A program made the translations under genes and the position numbers. The notes beneath the pieces are model-generated. The model did not search any database. It saw only the letters and a program-made list of their open reading frames with translations, and had not been told where the DNA came from. A stretch of DNA of 64,000 nucleotides, taken from assembly GCF_025152745.1 (NCBI RefSeq), contig NZ_CP104040.1, forward strand, positions 682,001 to 746,000, written 5' to 3'. Origin of the DNA: Rhizobium sp. WSM4643 (GTDB taxonomy: Bacteria; Pseudomonadota; Alphaproteobacteria; Rhizobiales; Rhizobiaceae). Positions 20,895-28,782 of this stretch are shown here, piece after piece; positions within the stretch are counted from its first letter, which is position 1; each line of letters starts with the position of its first letter.

Positions 20895-21587
20895 ATGTTC
20901 GATTCCGAAGTCCTTCTTCCCGATCTCTGGGACATCCTTGGCGCGGTCCCGGTGACGCTCGCCATGGCGCTTGGAATCTTCGTCTTCTCCACCATCGTCG
21001 GCAGCCTTTTCGCGATGGTGGAATATCGCCGGGTCCCGCTGCTTCGGGAACTGGTCGTCGCCTACAAGGTCGTCTTCAAGGGCGTTCCGATGGTCATCGT
21101 GATCTTCCTCGCCTATTACGGCCTGCCGCCGACGCTGCAGTTCCTGACCTCGCTCGTCGGCATCGACTATAATGGTCACTCGACGCCGAACTGGATCACG
21201 CTTATCGTCGCCCTGACCGCCTGCGTCGCAGCCTTCCAGGCTGAGGTCGTCAAGGGCGCCCTCAACTCCTTCGACAACGGTCAGGCCGATGCGGCCTATT
21301 CCCTGGGCTACAAGCGCAGCCAACTGTTCCGCCGGGTGATGTTGCCTCAGGTCATCGTCGCGGCCATTCCGGATCTTGCCAACTCCATTATGGTGATCAT
21401 GAAGGCGCTGTCGCTGGGATTTGCGATCGAGGTCGTCGACATCTTCGCGCAGTCGCAACTGACCGCGGCGCTGAACTTCTACTACCTCGAAGCCTTCCTC
21501 ATCGCTGTCGTCATCTACATGGTGATCGCCTATATCGTCACATACGCCGCCGACCGGATGGAACGGGCTCTGAGGGTATGGGCCTAG
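20895..21587 (+). CDS. Amino-acid-type ABC transporter permease 2
   Basis: A 230-residue permease similar in design to the preceding one. The ATPase-contact loop reads GQADAAYSLGYKRSQLFRRV. ATG 20895 follows a strong AGGAGGT. It is the last gene of the LysR-monooxygenase-importer operon. No clear terminator hairpin was seen directly after it; a palindromic repeat starts about 120 bp downstream. Confidence 0.92.
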   Translation: MFDSEVLLPDLWDILGAVPVTLAMALGIFVFSTIVGSLFAMVEYRRVPLLRELVVAYKVVFKGVPMVIVIFLAYYGLPPTLQFLTSLVGIDYNGHSTPNWITLIVALTACVAAFQAEVVKGALNSFDNGQADAAYSLGYKRSQLFRRVMLPQVIVAAIPDLANSIMVIMKALSLGFAIEVVDIFAQSQLTAALNFYYLEAFLIAVVIYMVIAYIVTYAADRMERALRVWA

Positions 21588-21710
21588 GGGCGGTTTGCCC
21601 AGGATCGGGATTTCCGCAGTCGTTTCGGCATGTGGCGGCCAGAGGCCTGGGCTCGTTCCTGTGACGAGCACAGGAATAGGGTGGGCAACGTCACGGTATG
21701 CCGATCAGCC

Positions 21711-21846
21711 CTCATGGTGAGGAGGCCCGAAGGGCCGTCTCGAACCACGGGGGCGGGTGGTTGGACGCCTGCGATATCCGCATTTGCGAGGGCGGTGGCC
21801 AGCCCCGTCCTTCGAGGCCCCTGCGGGGCACCTCAGGATGAGGCTG
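21711..21846. repeat. Inverted repeat of the CCTTCGAGGCCC...CCTCAGGATGAGG family
   Basis: Two diverged arms: one near 21711-21755, the other at 21805-21846 with TTCGAGGCCCCTGCGGGGCACCTCAGGATGAGG-like sequence (key blocks TTCGAGGC, TGCGGG, CACCTCAG). A better-preserved copy is at 45144-45276. No gene is seen between 21588 and 21976 apart from this repeat and the Zur-like boxes. Confidence 0.7.
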
Positions 21847-21933
21847 GAGAGAGGGCGCGCCTGGGTTGGCGGCCGATTGTCGCCCCTTTCAAGTGTGAAT
21901 ATCTGCCAGGCTCCGCCTCAATCTCGCCGCAAT

Positions 21934-21964
21934 CGTTATAACATAACAGTAATGTTATTACATT
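21934..21964 (+). promoter_or_regulatory. Zur-box-like operator before the zinc importer
   Basis: The segment contains GTTATAACATAAC (21935-21947) and the near-palindrome AATGTTATTACATT (21951-21964), which resembles the ATGTTATAACAT core of alphaproteobacterial Zur boxes. It ends 12 bp before the first ATG of the importer operon, where a bound repressor would block transcription. The match was made by eye. Confidence 0.72.
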
Positions 21965-21976
21965 GTAGGATGCGCC

Positions 21977-22105
21977 ATGCCCCCGAGCCCCGACCGCCCC
22001 TCCGTCAGCCTGCTGGGACAGTCGGCATTCTCGAGGGTGATCGGCATGGCGCTGGTCATTGCGCTCCTTTGGCTGGCGATCCACTGGGCGGTTGTCTTGC
22101 CATGA
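21977..22105 (+). CDS. Small single-helix membrane protein leading the zinc importer operon
   Basis: A 42-residue open frame. A short polar N-terminus (MPPSPDRPSVSLLGQ) is followed by one membrane helix (about residues 21-40, VIGMALVIALLWLAIHWAVV). AGGA lies upstream, and its TGA overlaps the ATPase ATG (ATGA). The position between the Zur-like boxes and aztA, and the coupled overlap, make it likely to be real. No family recognised. Confidence 0.6.
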   Translation: MPPSPDRPSVSLLGQSAFSRVIGMALVIALLWLAIHWAVVLP

Positions 22106-22851
22106 CGCCGCTGATCCGTCTTGATAATTTGACCGTCGCCTATAACAGGCACCCCGCCGTCCATCATGTCTCCGGCGCCTTCGCCTCAGGCAGCCTGACG
22201 GCGATTGCCGGGCCGAATGGGGCGGGCAAGTCGACGCTGCTAAAGGCGATCATGGGCGAACTTCGTCCCGCCGAAGGCAGGATCGAGCATCGGCTGGGGC
22301 GGGCGGAATTCGGCTATCTCCCGCAGGCGGCCGAGATCGACCGGCGCTTTCCGATCTCGGTGATCGATACCGTCATGCTCGGCGCCTGGAAGAAGACCGG
22401 CGCCTTCGGCCGCATCGCGCCCGCCGAGGTGAAAAGGGCAGGCGAGGCGCTCTCGGCCGTCGGGCTCGAAGGCTTCGGCCGGCGCCATGTCGGCTCGCTG
22501 TCGGCCGGCCAGTTCCAGCGTGTGCTTTTTGCCCGGCTGCTGCTGCAGGATGCCGGCATCATCCTGCTCGACGAGCCGTTTACGGCAATCGATGCCCGCA
22601 CGACCAGGGACCTCATCGATATCGTCACCCGCTGGCATGGCGAAGGCCGTACAGTGATTGCCGTGCTGCACGATTTCGAGCTCGTCCGTGCCCATTTTCC
22701 GCAAACCCTGCTGCTTGCCCGCGAGCTGGTCGGCTGGGGTGCGACCGCAGACGTCATGTCCTCGGTCAATCTTCTGAAGGCTCGCGCCATGGCCGAGCGC
22801 TGGGATGAGGATGCGAACGCCTGCGCACCCGAAGAGGCACCGGCGGCATGA
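22102..22851 (+). CDS. aztA: Zinc ABC transporter ATP-binding protein (AztA/ZnuC-type)
   Basis: A 249-residue ABC ATPase. Walker A is GPNGAGKST (residues 38-46), the signature is LSAGQFQRVLFARLL and Walker B is IILLDEPFTAID. The N-terminus AYNRHPAVHHVSG resembles AztA-type ATPases of zinc importers. The C-terminal tail is acidic. It overlaps the small membrane gene and the permease gene by four bases each. Zinc is inferred from the binding-protein ligands and the operator; manganese is the main alternative. Confidence 0.85.
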   Translation: MTPLIRLDNLTVAYNRHPAVHHVSGAFASGSLTAIAGPNGAGKSTLLKAIMGELRPAEGRIEHRLGRAEFGYLPQAAEIDRRFPISVIDTVMLGAWKKTGAFGRIAPAEVKRAGEALSAVGLEGFGRRHVGSLSAGQFQRVLFARLLLQDAGIILLDEPFTAIDARTTRDLIDIVTRWHGEGRTVIAVLHDFELVRAHFPQTLLLARELVGWGATADVMSSVNLLKARAMAERWDEDANACAPEEAPAA

Positions 22852-23720
22852 CGGCTTACGATCTCTTCCTCGCGCCCTTTGCCGATTACGGTTTCATGCG
22901 CCGGGCGCTCATCGCCTGCCTCTGCCTTGGGCTCGGCTCCGGCCCGATCGGCGTCTTCCTGATGCTGCGGCGCATGAGCCTGATGGGTGATGCCATGAGC
23001 CATGCCGTGCTGCCGGGGGCTGCGATCGGTTACCTCGTCGCCGGCTCCCTGTCGCTGACGGCGATGGGCCTCGGCGGTCTCATCGCCGGCCTGTCGGTGG
23101 CGCTGCTGTCCGGCGCCGTCAGCCGGATGACCGTGCTGCAGGAGGATGCGAGCTTTGCCAGCTTCTATCTCGCCTCGCTGGCGCTCGGCGTGCTGATCGT
23201 CTCGCTGCGAGGCTCGAATATCGATCTCCTGCATGTGCTCTTCGGCACCATCCTGGCGATCGATGCTCCGGCCCTTTATCTGATCGGCGCGATCACCTCG
23301 CTGACCATCGTCATCCTCGCCTTCATCTATCGGCCGCTGGTGGCCGAATGTTTCGATCCGGGTTTTCTGCGCGCCGTCGGCGGGCGCGGGCCGGTCTATC
23401 ACCTGCTCTTCCTGCTGCTCGTGGTGCTCAACCTCGTCGCCAGCTTCCAGGCGCTCGGCACGCTGATGGCGGTCGGCCTGATGATGCTGCCGGCAGCCGT
23501 CGCCCAGCTCTGGTCGCGCAGTCTGCCCGTGATGATGGCGATAGCAGCCGTCAGTGCCGCCGCATCCGGCTATCTCGGCCTGATCGCCTCCTATCATCTC
23601 GAGCTCGCCTCCGGCCCGACAATCATCATGACGGCGGCGATCCTCTATGGCTTTTCCATTCTTTTCGCGCCCTCCGGCTTGGCCCGGCGCGTCTTTCCCC
23701 GCCCGCATTTGAAGGGCTGA
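22848..23720 (+). CDS. aztB: Zinc ABC transporter permease (AztB/ZnuB-type)
   Basis: A 290-residue ABC-3 family metal permease with eight or nine helices. The family landmarks LMLRRMSLMGDAMSHAVLPG (coupling region, residues 42-61) and ALGTLMAVGLMMLPAAVAQLW are present. The start overlaps aztA by four bases, and 16 bp separate it from the binding-protein gene. It forms the zinc channel of the importer together with AztA and the binding protein. Confidence 0.9.
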   Translation: MTAYDLFLAPFADYGFMRRALIACLCLGLGSGPIGVFLMLRRMSLMGDAMSHAVLPGAAIGYLVAGSLSLTAMGLGGLIAGLSVALLSGAVSRMTVLQEDASFASFYLASLALGVLIVSLRGSNIDLLHVLFGTILAIDAPALYLIGAITSLTIVILAFIYRPLVAECFDPGFLRAVGGRGPVYHLLFLLLVVLNLVASFQALGTLMAVGLMMLPAAVAQLWSRSLPVMMAIAAVSAAASGYLGLIASYHLELASGPTIIMTAAILYGFSILFAPSGLARRVFPRPHLKG

Positions 23721-23736
23721 TCCCAAGGAGACTTCG

Positions 23737-24636
23737 ATGACACCGCACAGACTGCTTCTCTCCGCAGCAATCCCCGCTTTGATGGCGCTGTCGGCCATGC
23801 CCGCCTCCGCCGAGACACTGAAGGTTGTGGCCTCCTTCACCGTGCTTGCCGATGTCGTCAAACAGGTCGGCGGCGAACACGTCAAGGTGACGAGCCTCGT
23901 CGGGCCGAACGGCGACCCCCATGAATTCGAGCCGTCGCCGGCCGACGCGAAGAATTTGAAGGCGGCTGCAGTGACCTTCGTCAGCGGCGAGGGGCTGGAA
24001 GGCTGGATGGACCGGCTGATCACCGCCTCGGGCTATAAGGGCAAACCGGTCACCGTCTCCGCAGGCATCAACACCCGCACCATGGAAGAGGACGGCGCGG
24101 AAATCACCGATCCGCATGTCTGGAACAGCCCCGTCAACGTCAAAATCTGGGTCGCCAATATCGAAAAGGCGCTGTCATCGGCCGATCCCTCGGACGCCGC
24201 CGCCTTCAAGGCCAATGCCGAGAAGTACACCAGGACGCTGGATGAATTGAACGCCTATGCCCATGCGAAATTCGACAAGGTGGCCGACGATCGCCGCAAG
24301 GTGCTGACCAGCCATGATGCCTTCGGTTATTTCGGCCGCGAATATAATATCAGCTTCCTGGCGCCGCTCGGTCTGTCCACCGAAAGCGAGGCCTCGGCCG
24401 CCGATGTCGCCAAACTGATCGAGCAGATCAAGGGCGAGCGCGTGAAGGCCTATTTCTTCGAGAATTCCAACGATCCGCGCTTGGTCAAGCAGGTCGCCAA
24501 GGCAACCGGGGCCGAGCCCGGCGGTGAGCTCTATGTCGAATCCCTGTCCGACGCCAAGGGACCGGCGCCGACCTATGAAAAGATGTTCAAATACAATGTC
24601 GATCAGCTCGCCGCCGCCATGGCGAAATCGAGCTGA
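23737..24636 (+). CDS. aztC: Zinc ABC transporter substrate-binding protein (AztC/ZnuA-type)
   Basis: A 299-residue cluster A-I metal-binding protein with a signal peptide cleaved at about residue 25 (PASAETL). The predicted metal ligands are H62 (GDPHEFEPS), H127 (DPHVWNSP), H193 (TSHDAFGYFG) and D272 (ESLSDAKGPAPTY). The His-rich loop of classical ZnuA is missing, which fits the AztC branch. AAGGAGA precedes ATG 23737. No AztD-like chaperone gene is seen next to it. Confidence 0.88.
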   Translation: MTPHRLLLSAAIPALMALSAMPASAETLKVVASFTVLADVVKQVGGEHVKVTSLVGPNGDPHEFEPSPADAKNLKAAAVTFVSGEGLEGWMDRLITASGYKGKPVTVSAGINTRTMEEDGAEITDPHVWNSPVNVKIWVANIEKALSSADPSDAAAFKANAEKYTRTLDELNAYAHAKFDKVADDRRKVLTSHDAFGYFGREYNISFLAPLGLSTESEASAADVAKLIEQIKGERVKAYFFENSNDPRLVKQVAKATGAEPGGELYVESLSDAKGPAPTYEKMFKYNVDQLAAAMAKSS

Positions 24637-24667
24637 GGATTAAGGGCTGCAGGTTATCCTGCGGCCC

Positions 24668-24976
24668 TCACAAATTGAGGTCGAAGACCAGGATGCCGGC
24701 AAGGCCTCCATCCGTCGACGAGACGATGCGCTCGCCCACCGTCACGTGCTCGGGATGGATGAGATATGCGTCGCGGGCCTCGGCGCTTTCAAAGGTCACA
24801 ACAAACCCGTCGACGAAGCCGCCATGCAGTCCCTCGGGCGAAACATTCGGCCCGTATTTAATGTCCAATATGCCGGGAATGATCTGTTTCAGGGCGACGA
24901 TCGCCGCAAACAGCGACTGCTTGTCTTCGCTCGTCATCGCGGTCTTCAATCGCAGGAATACGCAGTGCAGGATCAT
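24668..24976 (-). CDS. Dabb (stress-responsive A/B barrel) domain protein
   Basis: A 102-residue ferredoxin-like barrel protein of the Dabb family. It has MILHCVFLRLK at the start, IPGILDIKYGPNVSPEG in the middle and FESAEARDAYLIHPEHVTVGERI at the end, all typical positions. ATG 24976 is preferred over TTG 24979 because GGAGGACG is seven bases away. Dabb proteins range from stress proteins to small-molecule enzymes, so no specific function is assigned. It converges on the zinc importer operon. Confidence 0.85.
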   Translation of the reverse strand: MILHCVFLRLKTAMTSEDKQSLFAAIVALKQIIPGILDIKYGPNVSPEGLHGGFVDGFVVTFESAEARDAYLIHPEHVTVGERIVSSTDGGLAGILVFDLNL

Positions 24977-25112
24977 CAATCGTCCTCCCTATTTTCCTTG
25001 GCCCTATTTTCTTTGGCCCGATTTTCGTTGGATGGAGAATAGCGGCGAAAGCCGGGAGAGCAATGAGATTTATTTTCACGCAGACGTTGCGCCCAGAGGC
25101 ACCCCAACCAGA

Positions 25113-25538
25113 TTACATCTGGTCGGTCGCGACCATCGGGCGCTTGTAGATCTTCTGGACGAGATCGCGGGACGAGGCGCGGGCCTGGTCTTTCTCAGCC
25201 GGCGTCATCGGCCGGCAGGTGTTCCTGAGATTGGAAGCGTCGAGCACTGTCGCAACGCCCGAATTGGCAATGACCAGATGCCAGCTGCAGGAAGCGACCT
25301 TGTCGATGGCGACGGCACCATGGCAACCTGTGGACAGGCAGAAGGCAACGGTCACCTGTGCACCGTGGTCACCCTTATAGGCCAGCTCGACGGCTTTCTT
25401 GATATCCGTGACCCATCGCTCGCATTGCGCCTGCTTTGCCCCCGGCTCGCAGCTTTTGGTCACCGGAGTGATCTCAGCGGCCTGAAGCGGCGAGACGCAA
25501 AAAACACCCATCGAGAGGGCGAGCAGAATCTTGAGCAT
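25113..25538 (-). CDS. Secreted Cys-rich hypothetical protein
   Basis: A 141-residue protein with a clear signal peptide (cleavage near SPLQAAEI, residue 21). The mature part has six cysteines, in CEPGAKQAQCERW, AFCLSTGCHGAV, ASCSWHL and NTCRP. The AYKGDHGAQVTVAFCLS stretch resembles one degenerate Sel1-like repeat. ATG 25538 was chosen because AAGGAAAA lies just upstream. Probably periplasmic with disulfides. Function unknown; similar conserved hypotheticals occur in rhizobia. Confidence 0.75.
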   Translation of the reverse strand: MLKILLALSMGVFCVSPLQAAEITPVTKSCEPGAKQAQCERWVTDIKKAVELAYKGDHGAQVTVAFCLSTGCHGAVAIDKVASCSWHLVIANSGVATVLDASNLRNTCRPMTPAEKDQARASSRDLVQKIYKRPMVATDQM

Positions 25539-25681
25539 GGGATTTTCCTTGTACAAGCCATGAGTGGCGCATATTGCAGGCGGTTGGTCAATGGCCACTG
25601 ACAAAAGGGAAGGGGGGGCACGCCAGCAGATGTTGGCACGCCACCGGGAAAATCCGAAATTGTGTCGATCCGGTGCCGCTC

Positions 25682-26170
25682 CTAATCCAGAACGACGGTG
25701 GCTTCGACCTCGAAGAGCATGGGATCGATGGCAAGCTTGGGAACGGGAATCAGCGTCTGCGCCGGCAGTGCTTCGCCGAACATGTCCTTGACGTTGCTAG
25801 TCAGCACCTCGAGCTTGGACATATCGTGATCGACCACGAAAACCGTCAGCTTGGCGACCTGATCCGGCCGTGCGCCGAGCGCATCGAGGGCGGTGCGCAA
25901 ATTCGCATAGGCCTGCTTCACCTGGACAGCGAAGTCGGGCGACAAGGCTCCCGCGCTATCCTGGCCGCCCTGTCCGGAGATATAGGCCAGCCGGCCTTGG
26001 CGGGGCACGATCACCGCCGTGCTGTAGCCATTCGACGAGGGGTCGTAGAGGTTTTTTGGATTGACGATCGTCAGTCTGAGATTGTCTTCATTGGCTGTCG
26101 TCGCGGTGCGAACGCTGATGGTCATGATGATGAGTCCTCCGATAATGAGATGCTTGATTGCGCGTGACAT
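25682..26170 (-). CDS. RidA family protein with N-terminal hydrophobic segment
   Basis: A 162-residue protein of the RidA (YjgF/YER057c/UK114) family, whose members hydrolyse reactive enamine/imine intermediates. The FVVDHDMSKLEVLTSN region and final FEVEATVVLD match the family. An N-terminal hydrophobic stretch (residues 7-22) suggests export or a membrane anchor, which is uncommon for RidA proteins. The canonical arginine near the C-terminus is not obvious (LIPVPKLAIDPMLFEVEA has none), so deaminase activity is doubtful. It diverges from the TetR gene with a likely operator between them. Confidence 0.85.
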   Translation of the reverse strand: MSRAIKHLIIGGLIIMTISVRTATTANEDNLRLTIVNPKNLYDPSSNGYSTAVIVPRQGRLAYISGQGGQDSAGALSPDFAVQVKQAYANLRTALDALGARPDQVAKLTVFVVDHDMSKLEVLTSNVKDMFGEALPAQTLIPVPKLAIDPMLFEVEATVVLD

Positions 26171-26252
26171 GATGTTCTCTTGGCTTCTCAGGGCTGCGTG
26201 CGACGGATCCTCGTGGCCTGCAGGATGAATCTCTATCGCCTCTATGATACAA

Positions 26253-26294
26253 CTCGTACAACGTACGGTTAGATTGCATCGTACGTCGTACGAG
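26253..26294. promoter_or_regulatory. Inverted-repeat operator candidate between RidA-like and TetR genes
   Basis: CTCGTACAACGTACG (26253-26267) and CGTACGTCGTACGAG (26280-26294) form an inverted repeat with 14 of 15 positions matching and a 12-bp spacer. Each arm is itself a near-palindrome of GTAC units. This is the layout expected for a TetR-family operator that controls both divergent genes. Confidence 0.7.
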
Positions 26295-26363
26295 TCAATC
26301 GGTCAGGATCGACATTCCCAGCATTGTCGGCTTAGATCGACGTCTGATCGGTAAGGAAGACGA

Positions 26364-27062
26364 ATGGCAGCAAAACGCAGCGGCGGTGAGAGCAAGGGGT
26401 CTGGCCGGAGAAGTGAGTCACCGCAGTCCGGGCAGGAGCCGCGCAGTGAGCCGCCTCTCTCGCTGGAACGGATCGTGGCGACTGCGGTGGAGTTGCTGGA
26501 CGCCGAGGGCGTCGACGGACTGAAGATGCGCCGGCTGGCCGATCGCCTCGGCTCGGGCGCGATGAGCCTCTATTGGCACGTCGACAACAAGGAAAAGGTC
26601 TTCGATCTGGCGCTGGATTCGGTGCTCGAATATCGGGGATCGCCTGATTTCGTCGAGTCTCGAGACTGGCGCGGGGAAATCGTTCATATGCTCGAAGACT
26701 GGCGCGCCAGCATGCTGCGTCATCCCTGGTCGGCATCGTTGCTGCCGCGCCGCACGCTCGGCCCGAACATCCTCAGCCGGCTGGAACGGCTGAGCAAGAC
26801 CTTGTCTGCAGCCGGTGTCGCCGATGCGGATTTGAACGTCGCGATCTGGTCGCTCTGGAACTATGTGATCGGCGCGACCATCACCCGGGCTAACTTCGAC
26901 CTCTCCGACGAGGACAGAGCGGCCGCGCAGCAGCGCCTGACAGGTCTGAGCCAACACTACCCGACGATCGAACGCTCCAGTCTGCTGCTGGATAATGATT
27001 GGGACGGCGCTTTCAGGAAGGGCCTCGACTTCCTGCTCGATGGCCTCGCTCCGCGCCAGTGA
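26364..27062 (+). CDS. TetR/AcrR family transcriptional regulator
   Basis: A 232-residue TetR-family repressor. A basic, Ser-rich, probably disordered leader (about 30 residues) precedes the helix-turn-helix: LSLERIVATAVELLD, then MRRLADRLGSGAMSLYWHVDNKE. The C-terminal ligand domain resembles the TetR_C type (WRGEIVHMLEDWRASMLRHPW). It is divergent from the RidA-like gene, and the inverted repeat between them is its likely binding site. Ligand unknown. Confidence 0.92.
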   Translation: MAAKRSGGESKGSGRRSESPQSGQEPRSEPPLSLERIVATAVELLDAEGVDGLKMRRLADRLGSGAMSLYWHVDNKEKVFDLALDSVLEYRGSPDFVESRDWRGEIVHMLEDWRASMLRHPWSASLLPRRTLGPNILSRLERLSKTLSAAGVADADLNVAIWSLWNYVIGATITRANFDLSDEDRAAAQQRLTGLSQHYPTIERSSLLLDNDWDGAFRKGLDFLLDGLAPRQ

Positions 27063-27145
27063 TCATTGGTCATTCCTGGACGAGACGGTGCCGGATTCTG
27101 CGCGTGCCGCCGGTGATCGCGCACTGCCGCGACGCGGTTTCCCGG

Positions 27146-27496
27146 CTATTTCCGCAGGATTTTCTCCATCGCTTTCCCCTTCGCGAGTTCGTCGATCAAT
27201 TTGTCCAGGTAGCGGATTTCCCGCATCGTCTTTTCCTGGATGTCTTCCACGCGGACGCCGCAGATCACGCCGGTAATCGACGATCGGGAGGGATTCATCC
27301 GAGGCGCTTGTGCAAAGAAATCCTCGAAGTTGGTCTTCGCAGCCAACTGATCGTCCAGGCTCTGCTGGCTATGCCCCGTCAGCCAACAGATGATGTCATC
27401 GACCTCCGTCTTCGTCCGCCCCTTCTTCTCCGCCTTGGCGACATAGTGGGGATAGACGCTCGCGACGCTGACCGAATAGATGCGATGCCTCGTCAT
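27146..27496 (-). CDS. DUF2200 family protein
   Basis: A 116-residue cytoplasmic protein of the DUF2200 family. Typical blocks are [35 protein letters not shown] and a charged C-terminus with [24 protein letters not shown] (key residues: [20 protein letters not shown]). The length is normal for the family. The function is unknown. It converges on the TetR gene with about 80 bp between the stops. Confidence 0.88.
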   Translation of the reverse strand: MTRHRIYSVSVASVYPHYVAKAEKKGRTKTEVDDIICWLTGHSQQSLDDQLAAKTNFEDFFAQAPRMNPSRSSITGVICGVRVEDIQEKTMREIRYLDKLIDELAKGKAMEKILRK

Positions 27497-27900
27497 CGAG
27501 TGCTCCTCAACGTTCCAGATATTTTCCGGCTTGAGATAGCTGACTTCAAGTCCTCAACAAGTGGCCGACAATGGGCGAGCCTCCGCGGGCGCGAAGTAGA
27601 TCAGTGCAAAGGTGGCATCTCTACAGCGCCGCGCGTCTTCGACCGGATTGCGCCAGAACGGACATCGGCTCGGCTTGATTAGACGCCGCTACGGGGGCCG
27701 AAAGCCGTCGGTCGGCTTCCGGGCCGATTTTCGAAAGCAGACTTTGAGCCTGGCGGTCGCGTGATCTGACGCGAAGTGGACGTTCGGTCGCCCTCGGCCG
27801 AACGCACGCGCCGGCGACCCCCTTCGTCCGAAATCCTTGGTTTCTGTCCCATCATTTCAGCTATAAGGTGGGAGACATCGCCCAAGGGGATTCAAGGCCA
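27497..27900. other. Intergenic stretch without a recognised gene
   Basis: About 400 bp between the DUF2200 gene and the DUF938 methyltransferase gene. Short open frames exist on both strands, but none has a recognisable protein signature with a ribosome binding site. It contains GC-rich palindromic patches (for example around 27690-27730) but no clear member of the repeat families seen elsewhere. Confidence 0.5.
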
Positions 27901-28572
27901 ATGCCCCCAGAGAAGAAGGACCGTTCACCTGTTGCGCTGGAACAGCGCGACATAAGCGCCGACCAGCGCATGTTCTCACCTTCCGTTGCGCGAAATTCGG
28001 CGCCGATCGTCGCGGTCCTAAAACGTGTCCTTCCAACACGGGGCGCCGTGCTGGAGATTGGATGCGGGACCGGCGAGCACGCCGTGTGTTTTGCGGGAGC
28101 AATGCCCAACCTCACCTGGCAGCCGAGCGATCCGGATGCCGACGCCCGCACCAGCACGTCTAGCTGGATCAAATTCGCAGGGCTGAAGAATGTGCTGGCA
28201 CCGCGGGATATTGATGTGTGCTCAGGACAATGGGACGTCGAACAAACGGGGCATTTTGACGCCATCGTGTCGATCAATATGATCCATATCGCGCCGTGGG
28301 CGGCAAGCTTAGGATTGTTCGCAGGAGCTGGCCGTTTGCTTCACGCTGGTGGGCTTCTTCTTCTCTACGGCCCATTCATGCGCGACGGGGCACACAACGC
28401 CCCCTCGAACGCTGCTTTCGACGCGGCTCTAAAGGAGCGCAACCCATCCTGGGGGGTGCGTGATGTCGCTGATCTTGAACAAGTGGGTGAGGCCGCTGGA
28501 CTTAATCTCCGCGAGACGATCGAGATGCCTACCAACAATACGTTGCTGGTCTTCTCCAGCGGCAGTGCCTGA
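27901..28572 (+). CDS. DUF938 family SAM-dependent methyltransferase-like protein
   Basis: A 223-residue class I methyltransferase-fold protein of the DUF938 family. The SAM motif is VLEIGCGTGEHAVCFA near residue 50, and SINMIHIAPW (motif IV region) follows. The family start FSPSVARNSAPI is conserved near residue 25. ATG 27901 after AAGG is preferred; a GTG at 27868 is also possible. Substrate unknown. Confidence 0.87.
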   Translation: MPPEKKDRSPVALEQRDISADQRMFSPSVARNSAPIVAVLKRVLPTRGAVLEIGCGTGEHAVCFAGAMPNLTWQPSDPDADARTSTSSWIKFAGLKNVLAPRDIDVCSGQWDVEQTGHFDAIVSINMIHIAPWAASLGLFAGAGRLLHAGGLLLLYGPFMRDGAHNAPSNAAFDAALKERNPSWGVRDVADLEQVGEAAGLNLRETIEMPTNNTLLVFSSGSA

Positions 28573-28782
28573 ACGACAAGCGGGCGCGAAAGAGACGGGG
28601 GCCCATAGCAGCATTCGGGCCCCTTGCTGCCGTTCGAGGTCGATCCGAGGAACGTGCGGCATGTGCTAGGATGCGGCCTGAAGGCGGAATGCGACGGACG
28701 CACTGCGAGGGGCGGTGTGATCGTACCGGAATTCGCGCGACCGAGAGCCGACGTTGTGCTTTTGAAAGGGGAGACGAGGACG

